Positions 25,995 to 39,752 of a stretch of DNA of 64,000 nt are shown here, one piece after another (position 1 is the stretch's first letter; every line of letters begins with the position of its first letter). The translations under genes and the position numbers were made by a program. Below the pieces are notes generated by a model that saw nothing but the letters and a program-made list of their open reading frames with translations, was not told where the DNA came from and did no database searches. Source of the DNA: Cryptomeria japonica (lineage: Eukaryota; Streptophyta; Pinopsida; Cupressales; Cupressaceae); NCBI RefSeq assembly GCF_030272615.1, contig NC_081414.1:820162396-820226395 (forward strand), read 5' to 3'.

Positions 25995-28092
25995 AGTGCA
26001 TCTCGCTAACATTATAGCGCATAACGTACATTTTTTAGCGCATGAAGTCCTTATCTTAGCACATCATCTTTACTAACCTTTTCCTATAGGTCTCGGTGCA
26101 GAAGAAAAATAGAGTAGTGCATCCGAAAAATAGAGCCGCGCATCGGGTCTATCCGATAGCGCATCACAGTCATCATGTAGTGCGTACAGTCTGTTCTGTA
26201 GCGCATCACAGATAGAAAACAAAAACAAAAATTGTAATCGAACTTAAATTTAGACTTGTAAAAGTCCACCAAAACCCAGATTTTTCTAACTGTTTGATTG
26301 GAACTTTTGCAGGACTCTGACAATTTCTTGCAGGTAGAGCTAGATTTTATTTGTAGAATTACAAATAGTTTTAGATTTTTGCTAACTTAGTTAAGTTAGT
26401 TAAAATTTAGAGTCATTTTAATTATTGTTGGATAAAATTGAACTCACCTTACTTTGGGTTGTAAAATGAACCACAACAACAATCTTTTCTTGCTTTTCCA
26501 AGAGAAAAATTCTCAATTTGGGTTCTAAAAAGAACAAAACAATCTTTATTTTTGCAAGCAAGGGCTAAAAAGAATCTCACCATCCTTTGGTGCTTAAAAT
26601 GATCAATTTTACATTTTGCAAGCAAAAGGAACCACACTTTAAATTTTTGTTTACAATCAAAGAGGGAAGTCCTTCCCCTTTTATCAATTTCTTTTGTTGA
26701 CCACCAAGATCAAAATTCTGCTTTGTTGACCAAAGTTCTTTTCCTAGATTAGAAAATCATTGCTTTGAAGGAAATAAAAGGAACACCATGTTTTCGTGGA
26801 GCAACATCTCCATATAGATCCTAGAAAATCATTGACTTGAAAGGTAAAAAGAACCTTGTTTATCTTGTCTTGAAAGTAGAAGGTATATGCTCTCCCCTTA
26901 ATTGGGTGATCAAAAAGTCAGGCTACTCTTACGCTTTCAATCATACAACATTTACATCCTTTAGCAGACCTGCCTTCCCGAGGGGTTGAAAAACTCTTAA
27001 AGCCATTTATGGTCGGTGTGAAGGGAACGACCTAAGTGGGAAACGACTTTGACGCCAAGTGTTCCAACCCACTATAATCAAATGTGGAAAGTGATGAAAG
27101 TCCTTTTCAATGGTTGCACGCAGCGATTAGCCTTCCCCCAGTATCCTTGAGATACGTAAAGCCTTTGTTCTAAAGGTTGGGAAGCCTCCTGAGGGAGTTT
27201 ATCACTGACGACCAAATAGAAAGCCTAATTATGAACCTTAGCATTGGAAACCTTGAGCGAGTTAGTAACCAGACATTTGTAATATCATAGTGCAAGGGTG
27301 GGGAAGAATCCGCCCCCAAGGTCGCTCACCATATATCTCCCAATATAACTACTCAATTGTGAAGCAATTCACTTTGAGTTAATTTCTAGCAAAAGACAAA
27401 AAAATGGGTGCCCTCTAGGGGGTGACACGGTTGTTTGAGTTGATGGAGTATCGAGACTAGTGGGATATGGTATTACTTATGACCTTTGAATAAAGAGTCT
27501 TTTTCAAGTGTCTTCTTTGTATCCAAACCTGTTGAAACATTGGGGATTTGAACACATCCTCGCAGAACATACACTTATTGTTTAGATTAGGCAAAAATGG
27601 TTGTCTCTTTGGTGTTGTGTCTTCATATGTTACTTCAGAAAGTCATCTATCATTACTAAAAACTCAAAACAAAGTTCCAAAATTGCAAAAAACAATCAAG
27701 TCAGGGCAGTTTAGCGCATAAGAGCAACATCTTAGTGCGTAGCAATCATATTTTAGCGCATCAAACCTTACCTCTAGTGCATAAAGTATTAACAGTAGCG
27801 CATCGCCAAAATCTAAAAACAACAGTTGCAGTTAGCACGTTCTAAAAATAGTTTAGCACATGGAAGCATCAGCTTAGCACATGGAAGTTAACCTTTAGCG
27901 TGGGGAGTATAAACAATAGCGTGTCAGTGGCTCATATTAGCACATAATCACCTGAAACCAAAACTGAAACAAATTAACTATCAGTAACAGTTAGCGCGTA
28001 GGCCGGGGCAGCATAGCATGGGGTCTTTTTCTTAGCGCTTTGCGAAAATTTTGTAGCGCATAGAGTCTCTATTTTAGCGCGTGGTCAAAACC
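25995..28092 (+). repeat. Phased leader arrays of MIDDLE element (TTAGCGCAT, 21-nt period)
   Basis: The AGCGCAT core (variants AGTGCAT, AGCACAT, AGCGCGT) starts at 25995, 26016, 26037, 26058; 26116, 26137, 26158, 26179, 26200; 27713, 27734, 27755, 27776, 27797; 27834, 27855, 27876, 27897, 27918, 27939; and 27993, about 28014, 28034, 28055, 28076. Steps inside each run are 21 nt almost without exception. Between the two clusters (26210-27710) lies the structured leader. The reverse complement of the same motif forms an array at 56455-56870, inside the antisense PMD gene's intron. Confidence 0.9.
26940..27480 (+). other. Structured leader block of MIDDLE element
   Basis: The block contains CCTGCCTTCCCGAGGGGTT, GGGAACGACCTAAGTGGG and CCACTATAATCAAATG. 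Close counterparts lie in the INNER leader (CTGTCTTCCCGTGTGGT, AGAACGACCCAAGTGG, CCACTATAATCAAATG at 41694-41787) and weaker ones in OUTER near 19855. Conservation in untranslated RNA suggests a packaging or translation element; this is inference. Confidence 0.5.
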
Positions 28093-28891
28093 AGAAAAAC
28101 AAGGGGCAAAACAGAGGTCAATTTGGAAAATTCCGACAACATTTTCAAAAACCTCCTTTCATCAGCTTGAACCTCATCAAATCAAAATATCAAGAACAAA
28201 CCTAAAAAGCTATTTCTAAAGCAAATTTCTTATCAAACAAAAGTTGTCCAAACATCTAAAACTGGTCGCACGATAAACATATCTATCCTATAAAAATCAG
28301 GAAACATCATCACACGTAGAAAATAGGTCCTTTTTATCAAGCGGATTTTATCCCAAACACACTTGTTTTAAAACTCCAAGTTGTCAAATCAAGTTTCCAT
28401 ATCAGGAGACTTTTTCCATACCATTTGACGCACTTTGTCGTGAGGGGGCATCTAAACCTTCACTTGGATAAAGTAAAACTTGAGTTTCCAAAACAAGATA
28501 AACTGAATCCAAACCAACTCAAAAGGAACCATTGATCGCTTGTGCATGACTAATCCTCATATTCTGAGAAGAAAGAATATTTATCGTAACACTAAGTTAA
28601 AGAAACAACAACCAAGTTCTTCGAAATTTTCCAAAAGAAATAAATTTTTATACATCAATCGTCAACTCTTTAAATCTCATCGAACATTTCTTCGTCATGT
28701 ACGACTCTATATTCAGAACAAATCAAATGAATTTGACAAGGAACCTTTGAAGACTAGAGCATTCTGCCAAAAATCCACATTCAATCAACAAATCAATCGT
28801 GGAGGAAAGATCAATCCTGCATTCTTTCTTGACGAGTGCATCACTTATAACTTCCCAGGGTTACCACCACCAACCCTCGAATATTTCTAAA

Positions 28892-30670
28892 ATGCCTACT
28901 GTAACTCGCTCTCAACAAAACAAACAAAGCGAAGCAACACCAGAATCAAGCATGAATCAAAAGGTTATCTAATCCTTTTGAAGGTCCACATCTAGAGGAG
29001 CCTGAAATTACCTGACGAACTCCTTCGAGAATGTCAGGAAAGCCCTTCCTTTCAAAAGCTTGTGGAACAACTCATGGAAAATGACAAAGAAAAATATCTG
29101 CTCATGCTCACAAGTAAAGGAGTTAAACTTTCAGAAGATTTAGACACAAACATTTTGGGAATAGGATCGCGACATTACAAATATCAAGAACGACAAAGAG
29201 AAGAAGAGGCTCGTGACCCTGAACAAAACATACCTGAACAAAATATCCCAGAACTGAATATACCTGAGCAAAACATCCTGGAGCAAAACATCCTGGAGCA
29301 AAACATACCATTCAACACACCTTTTCAACTGAGAACCAATGCAAGGGAAGAATTCTTCCCTCGGCAAAATAATGCACCTTTGGTTGCTCTTACTCAGCAA
29401 ATGCAAATGTTGCAAAAACAAATGCAAGACATGCAACAAGGGACAATAGTGCGGTATTCATTAAATGAAATTTGTCCTTATCTATTTGATAGACGATTGA
29501 ACATGGTGCCTTTTCCTCCAAACTCGGACGTTCCCAAATTTGACAAATATGATGGGAAAAGTGATCCCCGTGATCATGTTCGAGAATTCTGCACAACGAG
29601 TCTTGAATTTGCTCATGATGACACCTATCTAATGAGGTTATTCCCAAGAAGCTTGGGAGGACAAACAATGGAATGGTTATCCAAAATCACACCTCTTGTC
29701 TGATCATTTGATGAACTAGTCAACAAATTCATAACGCAATATTCCTATAACATTGAACATGCCATCACCATGCTGGATGTCTGTAACACCAAACAGAAAA
29801 ACAATGAAACATTCATGGTATTCCTTCAACGTTGGCAACGTGTGGTTTCACGATATCCTTGCGATATCCCTAAAAAGGAAAAAATGGAAATTTTCATTGA
29901 CAACTTGAATGGTGAGATGAGTTACATGCTCAAACTCCAATGCATACCATCTTTCGCTAAATTAATTGAGAATGGCATTCAAGTAGAAGAAGCATGTGTC
30001 AAGAAGGGATCGCTAAAATTCTTCAAAGAAGGAACAAGTTCATCAAACTACAACAATCAGAACAACAACAACTTAGACAAATCTAGATTCTGGACCACAA
30101 ACAAAAACAATGGAAACAAAGGAGGCAATGAATCACATGATCCAAAATCCAAGCAACCCGTGCTCACATTATCAGAAAATCCTCAAGCTACAAAGAATCC
30201 CAAAGGTGCTAACCCAAACACTAACACTTGCACACCGAATACCAATCAAGGTCAACCCAACACCAATAACGCAAGCAACACCAACAATGCTCAGAACAAT
30301 AACACAAATCAAGAGCCTAATAACAATTCACAAGGTAACACCAACAATTTTAAAAAACGCATCTACACACCATTAGGACAATCATTGGAGTTAGCATTCA
30401 GATAATTCCTAGCAAACAAAATTATCTCTTTACCAGCAATCACCAACTACGAACCATAAATCAAACCACCTTGGTGGAATGACTCGCATTTTTGTGATTT
30501 TCATCGCAACAAAGGTCATCAAACAAACGATTGCATGAGGCTCAAAAACATTGTTCAGGACATGATTGATAGAGGTGATTTAACAGTTGATGGTCTCAAG
30601 ACAAATGGCGACCATGGAGCTTTAACCTCTACCAAACTACAACACAGATGGAGCTTCAACCTCAAATGAT
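28892..30670 (+). pseudogene. gag of MIDDLE element (degraded)
   Basis: A start-like ATG at 28892 is followed by several breaks, then a readable frame from 29062. It includes ICPYLFDRRLN, PKFDKYDGKSDPRDH and YLMRLFPRSLGGQTMEW, the retrotransposon gag core that builds the virus-like particle. A stop at 29701-29703 interrupts it and the core continues at 29770 (MLDVCNTKQKNNETF). The tail is Asn/Gln rich and has a stop at 30403-30405, then the C/H motif CDFHRNKGHQTNDC (about 30492-30533), the nucleic-acid-binding knuckle of this lineage. An imperfect repeat of EQNIPEQNIP units lies at 29221-29310. The same domains are intact in INNER gag. Confidence 0.85.
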
Positions 30671-30699
30671 ACACATGGAGCTCGTATCAATAACATCTA

Positions 30700-33600
30700 C
30701 AATAACACCATCAATCATGTATCAACGGTAGACAATCAAGTAAACGTCATCACAATCCGAGATAAGCTTAATCATGAATTTGTCAACGTAACAACCAGAG
30801 CTCAAAAATGTGTCTTGAAGGGACATATGTCAACAACAAACACCGTACCCAAAATTCAATATGATCTTGTCAATTAACTACGCAAAACTCCTGCTCAAAT
30901 ATCCATACTAGAGTTGCTAAAACTTTCACCAAAACACAAAGACATTGGAACAAGCTTTATTGGAAACAAATGTACTTCAAGATCTGGATGCTGACAAATT
31001 CCAAGCCATGATCGCTCATATGACAGGACCTCATAATCTCACCTTTTTCTGAGCATGATAATATCTCATTGAGCCATCTGCATAATACTCCTCTCCATAT
31101 TGAAGTCATAGTCTATAAACACCGAGTTAAACGAGCATTAATAGATGGAGGAGCTGGACTTAATATTTGTACCTTAAAACTTATCTGTGCATTAAGCTTC
31201 TCTAAGGAGTCTATTGATCCACACAAAAAGATTACTATAAAGGCATACGTTGATGAAGAAAGATCATCTAAAGGAACCGTGATGTTGTCAATTTAGGTCG
31301 GACCAATGCAAAAAGATACTATGTGCCAGGTATCAGACATAGACCTCACATATAATATTTTATTAGGTCGACCCTGGATACATGAAATGCAAGCAGTGCC
31401 TTCTACATATCACCAGTGTGTAAAATTTCCCTATAATGGGAAGGAAATTTCTATATCAGCTGATCACAATCCATTTCAACATTGTAACGCAATGGGGGCA
31501 ACACAAGACAGCCTGGTTCCACATAATAGAGAAAAACAAAATTCTTTAGCACCAGATCTTCAGCAGGAAAAGTCTACCTCACTGTCTAGAGATTTCAAGC
31601 AAAAACTGAAAATCAAAGAGCACAGCATGGGAGAATACTCTTTAGAGCCCATGTGTTTGGCCAACTTACCAACATCACCTAAATCCCATGTATTACCTAC
31701 AACATCAACACATCAAGCAACTCAGCCCATCACCAAGTTTGATGGCACATTCATCCAGCTCAACACTCTAGAACATGAATCAGAGGAAAAAGACATCCTT
31801 AGTTGGTTATACAAGGATGAAGAGGAAAATAACAGAGTACCTGCTATGGAAGTGGTTATACCAACACACTTGTATGGAAAAGGCTACTTAATCATGCAAC
31901 AAATGGGATATAATGGCAAAGGACCTATCAGAAAACGTAAAGAAGGCGTCACCGAACCAATAGATCCTCATTCATAGTTCAGTAAAGACAAAATAGGATT
32001 GGGTTTTGAACTCACTCTGCTACCAAGAAGGACACCATGCAAATATCAAAAACCTCAGTGGAAAGCAAAGAAGAAGTACAAAGAAGAATCCTTCCAGGAG
32101 GCACTATTTGAGTCAGTGAAGAAAATACGTCAGGAACGTGAACACCAAGAAAGGAAACAAACTCAAACAAAGCCTATCATTCAAAAGAGGATGACATCTA
32201 TATAAGTACATCATGTTCAAAAGCCAATATCCAACAAAGTAGAATCACCTCCTGATAGCATCATTCCTCCTCAAGAAGGGACGGTATATGAACAAATACA
32301 AAGAGTGGAAGCAGGATCTGACATAGAATCCGAGAAAACTATAAAACTTGTATCAGTCATCAAGGACCTGTTCTCACCCTACAACATACTGGTTCATAGC
32401 TCTGATAGAATCTGGGATACTACCTATGAAACTGATTCCAATGAATATGAATGGGGCATTGTTCTAATGCTACTGAAGATATTTGTGCAAACGACAGTCA
32501 TACACCCATTTCTCAAGAAGTACGCAACACAGACTATAAACCACTTGAATTTGGTCCACAAAATATCTATGACGCCAAGGAAAATGAGCAGTGTCATTAT
32601 GAACAAGTCTATACGGAAGATGATACCATCGAAGACCTCGACAAAATCCTTAACTTCTTCAACACCCAATCCAATCACGAAAATACCTCCATCATGACAC
32701 TTACAACAACAGAACTTGATCCGCCAAAAGATTCCTTACCACTTGTCTTTCCTGACCTCATAAATTGGGACGAGCCTGAAATATGTGATATACCCATTTT
32801 CCCAAATGATGAATCCATTATCCATTACTTGTGTACCGTTGACCCAAAAACAAAGTCTACCAGTGAATAAAGTAACAACGTCTACAATCCTGGGAGTGCC
32901 AAGTCTCTCAGTCGCAAAAATGAATCAAATAACAGATCTATTGCTGAAAACCAGTGAATGGCAGCAATGGATCACAAAAAAGTAAAAATAAAGGACGCAT
33001 CTGAGGGTGAAAACCTTTTTAAGGCACCTAAAGATGGGAGACTTGACACTCTTCCAGAGCATTATCATGAGCGATCACCTATATTGATTGAGCCCACTCA
33101 ATCAATCAACATTGGTACTATAGAAGCAGCCAAAAACATACACCTGGCAGAATCCCTAATAGAGGAAGAAAGATCATAATTTATAAAAAAATTTAAAGAA
33201 AGGCAAATCAACTTTGCTTGGTCATACGCAGATATGCTCAGGATTGATCCACAATTAATCATGCATCACTTATCCATTACTCCAGGAGCTAAGCCAGCTA
33301 AGCAAAACCTGCGAAAGATGAATCCCCATGTGGCACTCATGGTTAAAGTTGAACTAAAGAAACTATTAGATGTCAGATTCATTTGACCTAGCGACTATGT
33401 AGAATGGATTTCCAACATCGTTCCAGTATCAAAACCAGATGGTAGTATCAGAACATGCACTGATTTCAGAGATGTCAACAAAGCCTGTCCAAAGGATGAC
33501 TTTCCTTTGCCTAGTATCGACATAATTGTAGAGCTCACAACAGGCCATGCAATGTTATCACTAATGGATGGTTTTTCAGGCTATAATCAAATCAAGATAG

Positions 33601-36374
33601 CCCCAGAAGATCAAGATAGAACAACGTTTACTTGTCCCTGGGGAACGTACTATTGGAATGTTATGCCTTTTGTCTTAAAGAATGCAGACGCAACTTATCA
33701 ACGAGCAATGACGACAATCTTTCATGACATGATGCATACCTTCATGGAAGACTATGTGGATGATTTACTAGCTAAATCCTTCACCAGAGCAGAGCATCTC
33801 AGCATCTTAGAAAAGATTTTTGACAGATTAGAGAAATTCCAAGTCAGACTCAACTCTAAGAAGTGTGTCTTTGGGGTTACATCAGGCAAGTTACTAGGTT
33901 ACATAGTTTCAACTAAGGGTATTGAAGTGGATCCAGCAAAGGTGCAAGCCATTATGGAGATGCCACCACCAAAGAACATCAGCCAGCTCAGGTCTCTACA
34001 AGGATGACTCTAATCAATTAGGTGATTCATCGCTCAACTAGCAGATAAAAGTCTCCCATTTAACCATTTGCTACATAAAAATGTACCATTCAGATGGGAA
34101 GCCAAATGCGCATAATCTTTCTATCAAATCAAACAATATCTGATGAACCCACTCGTTCTAGTACCACCAATAGCAGGAAAGCCACTCATTCTCTACATTT
34201 CAACAACAGATATATCATTGGGGGCATTGTTAGCACAAGAAGATCAACAAGGCAAGGAACAAGCTATATACTACATCAGCAGGACTTTGAACGGATATGA
34301 ATTAAACTATACATTCATTGAGAAAGCTTGTCTGACGGTAGTATTCGCCTCTCAGAAATTCTGACATTACATGCTAGCACACACAATTAAGCTAGTTGCA
34401 AAAATTGATCCTCTCAAATATCTACTCAACAAGGCAGCTCTTACAGGCAGATTGGCTAAACGGGTCATGATTCTCAATGAATTTGATATCCACTACACAA
34501 AACGAAGAGCTATCAAAGGACAAGTAATTGTAGATCAACTGGCTGAAGCACCACTACCAGAAAAATAAACTATAGAGGTCGAATTTCCAGACAGGGACGT
34601 TCTTGCTATTTCTACCAAACAATGGACCTTGTACTTTGATGGATCCTACACACAACATGGCTCAGGTGCTGACATTCTATTCATCACTCCTGAATGACAC
34701 ACTATACCAAGATCATATAGGCTTATGTTTCCATGCACAAATAATGTAGCTGAATATGAAGCGTTGGTTATAGGCATCAAAATGGTCGTAGAATGGAGAA
34801 TCATAGAGTTAAAAGTCTACGGAGACTCACAACTAGTTGTCAATCAAATCAACAACGGCTATCAGACAAAGGACGACAAGCTGCTACCCTACAAGCGAAT
34901 GGTGGATGACTTCAAGCAATATTTCGTACACATCACCTTCAAACAAATACCAAGGTTAAACAACAAAGCAGCTGACGCAATGGCTACTATCGCCTCACTA
35001 CTGCAAATTCCAGAACAACAGAGTCGTTATGAGTTTTTGGTAGAGCAACTGTTCTCCCCAGCCTATGACCACTTTGACTCCCATGTTATCTATACCTTGA
35101 CCAGTTCAGATTCTCCATTATATGGATCGATATACGACTACCTTAAGAATGACATCCTACCCATGGACCTATCCCGAAACCAAAAATGTAACTTTATCCG
35201 GCAAGCCGCCCGTTATACCCTCACTGCTGATACTTTATACCGTCGAGGTCTAGATGGTACTCTTCTTCGTTGTCTTGATCGTAATGAATCTGACTTCGCT
35301 TTACACAAGCTTCACGAAGGTATCTGTGGCACACATTCAAGTGGTACTACTCTTGCTAAAAAGCTTCTAAGAATGGGATATTACTGGCCGATAATGGAAA
35401 AGGACTCTTATCACTTTGCAAATAAGTATCCTAAATGCTAGATCCATGGCAATCTGATACATGCACCAGCACATGAACTGCAACCATTCACGACATCTTG
35501 GCCCTTTTGTCAGTAGGGACTAAACTTGGTTGGCAAAATTCATCCCTCATCTTCAAATGGACACAAGTTCATTATAACTACAACAAAATACTTTACCAAG
35601 TGGATAGAAGCAGTCCCCATGACCACAGTGACTAGGAAACAAATTGCCTCTTTTATCCTTAATTATCTGATCTGCAGATATGGTATTCTGAGTTCCATCA
35701 TCACAGATAATGGATGACCTTTCAAGAACCAAGATGTACAAGAACTATGCGAAAAATTCAAAATCCAACATCATTTTTCTACACCTTACTACCCACAGGG
35801 GAATGGTCAAGCAGAAGCATCCAACAAAACAATATTGAAAATCCTAAAGAAAACAGTGAATGATGCAGGCAAAGATTGGCATGTACAACTCAATCCAGCA
35901 CTTTGGGCATACAGAACTAGCATTCGCACACCTACAGGAGCTACACCATATTCATTGGTATATGGATCAGAAGCTATTTTACCCCTGGAAGTAGAAATTC
36001 CATCTCTCAGAGTCTCTCTGAAAGGCTTAATCCTAGATGAAGAGTATCGAGTTAACCGACTGCAAGAACTTGAACTGTTAGATGAAAGACGCTAGCGTGC
36101 CTACACTCATCTCAAAGCATATGAGCAACGCATGTGCAAAAGCTACAACCACAAGGTCATTCCTCAAATTTTTAAGGTTGGTGACCTGGTACTCAAAGAA
36201 AATCCTAAAAATCATCAAGATAGGGAAAAGAAAGGGAAATTTGAACCTAACTAGTTAGGTCCCTATGTCATCATATTAGCCTATGGATCAGGCGCTTATT
36301 AGCTGACAACTTCAGAAGGAGATGTGCTCGACGAACCAACTAACAACATCCATCTAAAGAAATACTACACTTGA
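30700..36374 (+). pseudogene. pol of MIDDLE element (protease, RT, RNase H x2, integrase; degraded)
   Basis: Recognisable parts in order: protease LIDGGAGLNICTL (about 31139-31177); G-patch-like YGKGYLIMQQMGYNGKG (about 31873-31925); RT from about 33290 with TDFRDVNKACPKDDFPLP and YVDDLL (YVDD 33753-33764); RNase H about 34140-34420; second RNase H with LYFDGSYTQHG about 34630-35010; integrase zinc finger and DDE core about 35290-36100; C-terminus to the stop at 36372-36374. Stops (for example 33177-33179, 33384-33386, 36252-36254) and frameshifts make it non-functional. The TAG at 36252-36254 is at the same codon as a TAG in INNER pol. Confidence 0.88.
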
Positions 36375-36487
36375 GGAGTCTAATGAACGAAAAATCCTAA
36401 AAATCAACAAAATAAAAATAAAAAATAAAAAATTAAAAAAATTAAAAAAATCAAGAAAAGGCAAATAAAAGGGTACACTAAAAGCAA

Positions 36488-36513
36488 CTGGTGAAAATCT
36501 GGCAACAGGCGCT
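36488..36513 (+). ncRNA. GGTG-AAAA-stem-CGC RNA motif after MIDDLE pol (single copy)
   Basis: CTGGTGAAAATCTGGCAACAGGCGCT can fold with outer stem GGTG/CGC(T), an unpaired AAAA and inner stem TCTG/CAGG. It corresponds to the three copies at 50721-50870 in INNER. It is an inferred cis-acting RNA structure, not a separate gene. Confidence 0.5.
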
Positions 36514-37411
36514 ATTATGAGAGGACAGCTCCTCTATTTATATCCACACCATTCTATCCATATCATTAAAACACTATCGGCCATCGCCCAACATTTTTAT
36601 CACAATATCCATCTAGGACATACTTAGCGTAGTCACTATCATGGTTTATCCGCATATTACTTCACCGCATCTCACCATGGCTTGGTAATCACTGTACATA
36701 TCCACATCGAAAGGCACACTTAGCTAGGGGCAATATTCATCAAAACTTGCAGCACGTTCAAGACCGTCAAAACTAAAAGCAAACTTAGAACATCATATCC
36801 AGCAAGCAAAACTCACACAATCACAAAGCAAAACATGGATTGCTCAAACAGAAGTCACAAAATATGATATATGATTTTCTGAAGTATCAAATGTTGTATC
36901 TTGCATAAAGTTTTGACTATTTTTGCACTTGAACTTTTTGAATTATTGGATCTTCTGAAATTTTCTCCACAATGCTTCAAAGCTAGAGAACATCAGGAGA
37001 CTCCAATATTTTCTTAGTTTTTTGTCTGTGAGGCGATCATTTGTACTGTGTAAATACTTGTCTCGAGATGTGATTCACAACATATCACTGAAGACATGAA
37101 TCCACTTTATGCATACAAATAGTTTGATCTTGTCTGTTCATACACAATCCGCACTCGGGTCATCCTGGTTCAATTATACCTTGACGCTTGTGTTATCTTG
37201 CAAAATCAAAAACCATGTAAATTTTTCTCAGGTCATTATGGTTCAATTATACCATTATGCTTGTATAAATTTTCAACATATCCCAAAACAAATCAATGCT
37301 CAATGATGATACATATATCGAAAGCAAACAAAATGTGACTATACAAGGATGACAAATACAGAATGCGGATGATCAAAAATAATTAGTTGCATATCATTTT
37401 ACAATTAGATG
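36514..37411 (+). other. MIDDLE element region between pol and antisense gene
   Basis: No gene was found. The sequence is CA- and AT-rich and corresponds to 50871-52340 of INNER, the shared 3' non-coding region where the sense transcript end and the antisense PMD transcript end must converge. Confidence 0.55.
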
Positions 37412-37626
37412 CATATCATACATCTCATTTTCAAGATACATCTCACAGCATATCATATCATACATCTCATTTTCAAGATACATCTCACAACATATCATAT
37501 CATACATCTCATTTTCAAGATACATCTCATAGCATATCATATCATACATCTCATTTTCAAAATACGTCTCACAGCATATCATATCATACATCTCATTTTC
37601 AAGAAACATCTCGCAACATCATGTAT
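37412..37626. repeat. 42-bp tandem repeat, 5 copies
   Basis: The phrase CATACATCTCATTTTCAAGA begins at 37417, 37459, 37501, 37543 and 37585, an exact 42-bp period. Because 42 is divisible by 3, all frames stay open on both strands, which creates repetitive open frames with no sign of being genes. CAT-rich sequence also lies at the equivalent place in INNER (51890-52160). Confidence 0.92.
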
Positions 37627-37965
37627 TTTAAATCACATCACATGCATCTATCTAAGTATTGCATCATCATAGAATAAACCAAAGCATATAGAAAGCATAA
37701 TCCATAACACATCACATGAGGATCAAAGAAAATGGTGTCATCTATATATCTCAACCAATGATCAATATACAAAATATATCATGTCTATGCCAATACATAC
37801 AATACAATGATCAAAATACAATAGAGACAACGTCTCTCAAGTATGACTATCTCCTAAGGGAGACGGTCTCCTTGCCGATGTCCCAACACCTGGATCTCTA
37901 GGTGGATCTTGTCTCGAAGGCCCTATCATGCCTCTGCTCTCTGTCCTTGACCCCGTCTCTCGGGA

Positions 37966-39752
37966 TCAACTGGATCTCGATTGCGTAAAAATCTGCACTC
38001 GATGCTCCCTGGGCACAGCCTCCTCATAGTGTCTCCTATAGTACTCTGCCTCCCTGACTCTCAAAGACAACTCTCTCAAGGTGTCTCTCATTGGGCCACC
38101 TGCTACCGCCCTCTCCAAAACCTCTGCTCGAGCCTCGGCTTGACCCAGCCGCTCTATCTCCGTATCCCTCTTTGTAGTCAGCTGAGCAATCTGATGTTGT
38201 TGCGCCAACATCTGTGTCTGCAAATGCTCTACATGCATAGGAATCCACATCTGAAGGGGTACCCCTGTCCCTCTACCTGTCCTCGGTGCTGGTGGAGGTA
38301 ACACATCTGACCTCCTCCTCTGGGTCGGTCGCTGCACATCCTCATACCCTCCCACCGCCGCTATCACCTCCTCAACCTGCTCCTCCTCTCCAGCTCTGAT
38401 CACTAAACCCCCTCTCCCTCTATCCACTGCCACCCGCCGCATAACTCTCTCTGCCCGTATCACCCTCCCACCACCGTCTCCATCCCTATCTCCTCTCCTC
38501 CTCAACTCCAATCTCCCTCTAACTCCTCACTGACCTCTACCACCACCTCTACCATCTCCACCATCCCCTCCTCCCTCATCTACCTCCCCATCATCATCAA
38601 AAGTTGGAATCATCTCAGCTGGATCCGATATCCTGGCCACTGCCTGTGCTATGAAGAGTGCTGCAAACTCGTCAGTCATCCCTGCATCCACGATCTCAGG
38701 GGCATAATCCCAAATCTGGCCGGCTAGGTGAAAGAACTCCTCTACTACCGCTGCGCTGTCAATCGTAGGCCCCTAATCTGGGATGTCCTGTCTCCGTCGA
38801 GCATAAAAACATGCTCCTTGTGGAATACCCTGTTGTCGACCATACTGTCGTAGCACCTGGCCATGCAAAAACCTCTCTATGACAAAGGGCGTCTGCCCTA
38901 TCAGATACCTGGACATGAATACATGAGGCATCTCCATCCTATCCTCAACCCATACCTCACACCCTGTATATGGTCACCAGATGACCGTATCAATGTCATC
39001 CAACACTCTCTGCCAATGCTCTAGTTTGCCCAGCTTACGCTGGATAACTATCCCTCTGTACCCATACGCATACGCGCATCCAATAGGCCTATCTCTATCT
39101 ACCAGTGGCCTAGTTGCGGGGATATGCTCCCACACCCATACCTGAAGTAGTGTCATGCCAGCTGATAAACTATCGTAACCCAAGTACGCTACCTCGTGCA
39201 AATCCCTGTATAAATGGGCCAGCATCGCTAATCCCCATGCAAATCGACGGCCCTGCATCACCATATCCTCCAATACCAATCCCCATCCCACTAACAGTCC
39301 CTTCAACCTACGGTCGGGACATAGAAACCCACCTATAAAGCCTGCTAGAACTGATGGCAGAGGAGCATAATCCAAATCCAAAAACTCCTGCTGGGGATCT
39401 CATACCCGCAAATAGTGTCATCTTGAAACATTCGGTGAAGTGCCTCGATACCACCCTCCTCAGTCTACTCGTAGGGTAGCAATGCACCTACTACGGGAAT
39501 CCGCAAAATCCGATAACAATCCTTAGGCGTCACTGTAATCTCGCATGTCGCCAAGTGAAAGGTGTTCGTATCACTGTGCCACCTCTCTGCCAATGCTGTC
39601 AATAGACCTCAGTTTACAATAAACTGAGGCATCTCTAACAAAGAGGTCAGACCACATCTATCAATAATGTCTCTATCTCCCTATGTCAATCGTGGTATCA
39701 ATGACTACAGTCTCGAAAATCGCTCACACGACTGCACTACTCCAAGACGCTC
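37966..39752 (-). pseudogene. Antisense PMD gene of MIDDLE element, exon 2 (degraded)
   Basis: Exon 2 follows the acceptor TTGTTATTGACAG (AG at 39754-39753). It reads, with interruptions, as the plant mobile domain: GLLTALAERWHS, FLCPDRRLKGLLVGWG, AWGLAMLAHLYRDLHE, MTLLQVWVWEHIPATRPL, then a basic, Pro-rich and coiled-coil tail ending ...SRSS at 37966. Stops near 39707, 39683 and 39608, all explainable as C-to-T changes, and at least one frameshift before 39381 inactivate it. Exon 1 is at 57003-57077, now 17 kb away because INNER inserted in the intron. PMD proteins of the MAIN/MAIL1 type act in transposon silencing and gene expression in Arabidopsis; transposon-borne PMDs are known. The role here is unknown. 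Confidence 0.82.

Noticed and set aside
37387-37677. Repetitive open frames (HTSHFQDTSH-type) on both strands
   Set aside because: They result from a 42-bp tandem repeat whose length is a multiple of 3; no codon or domain signal.
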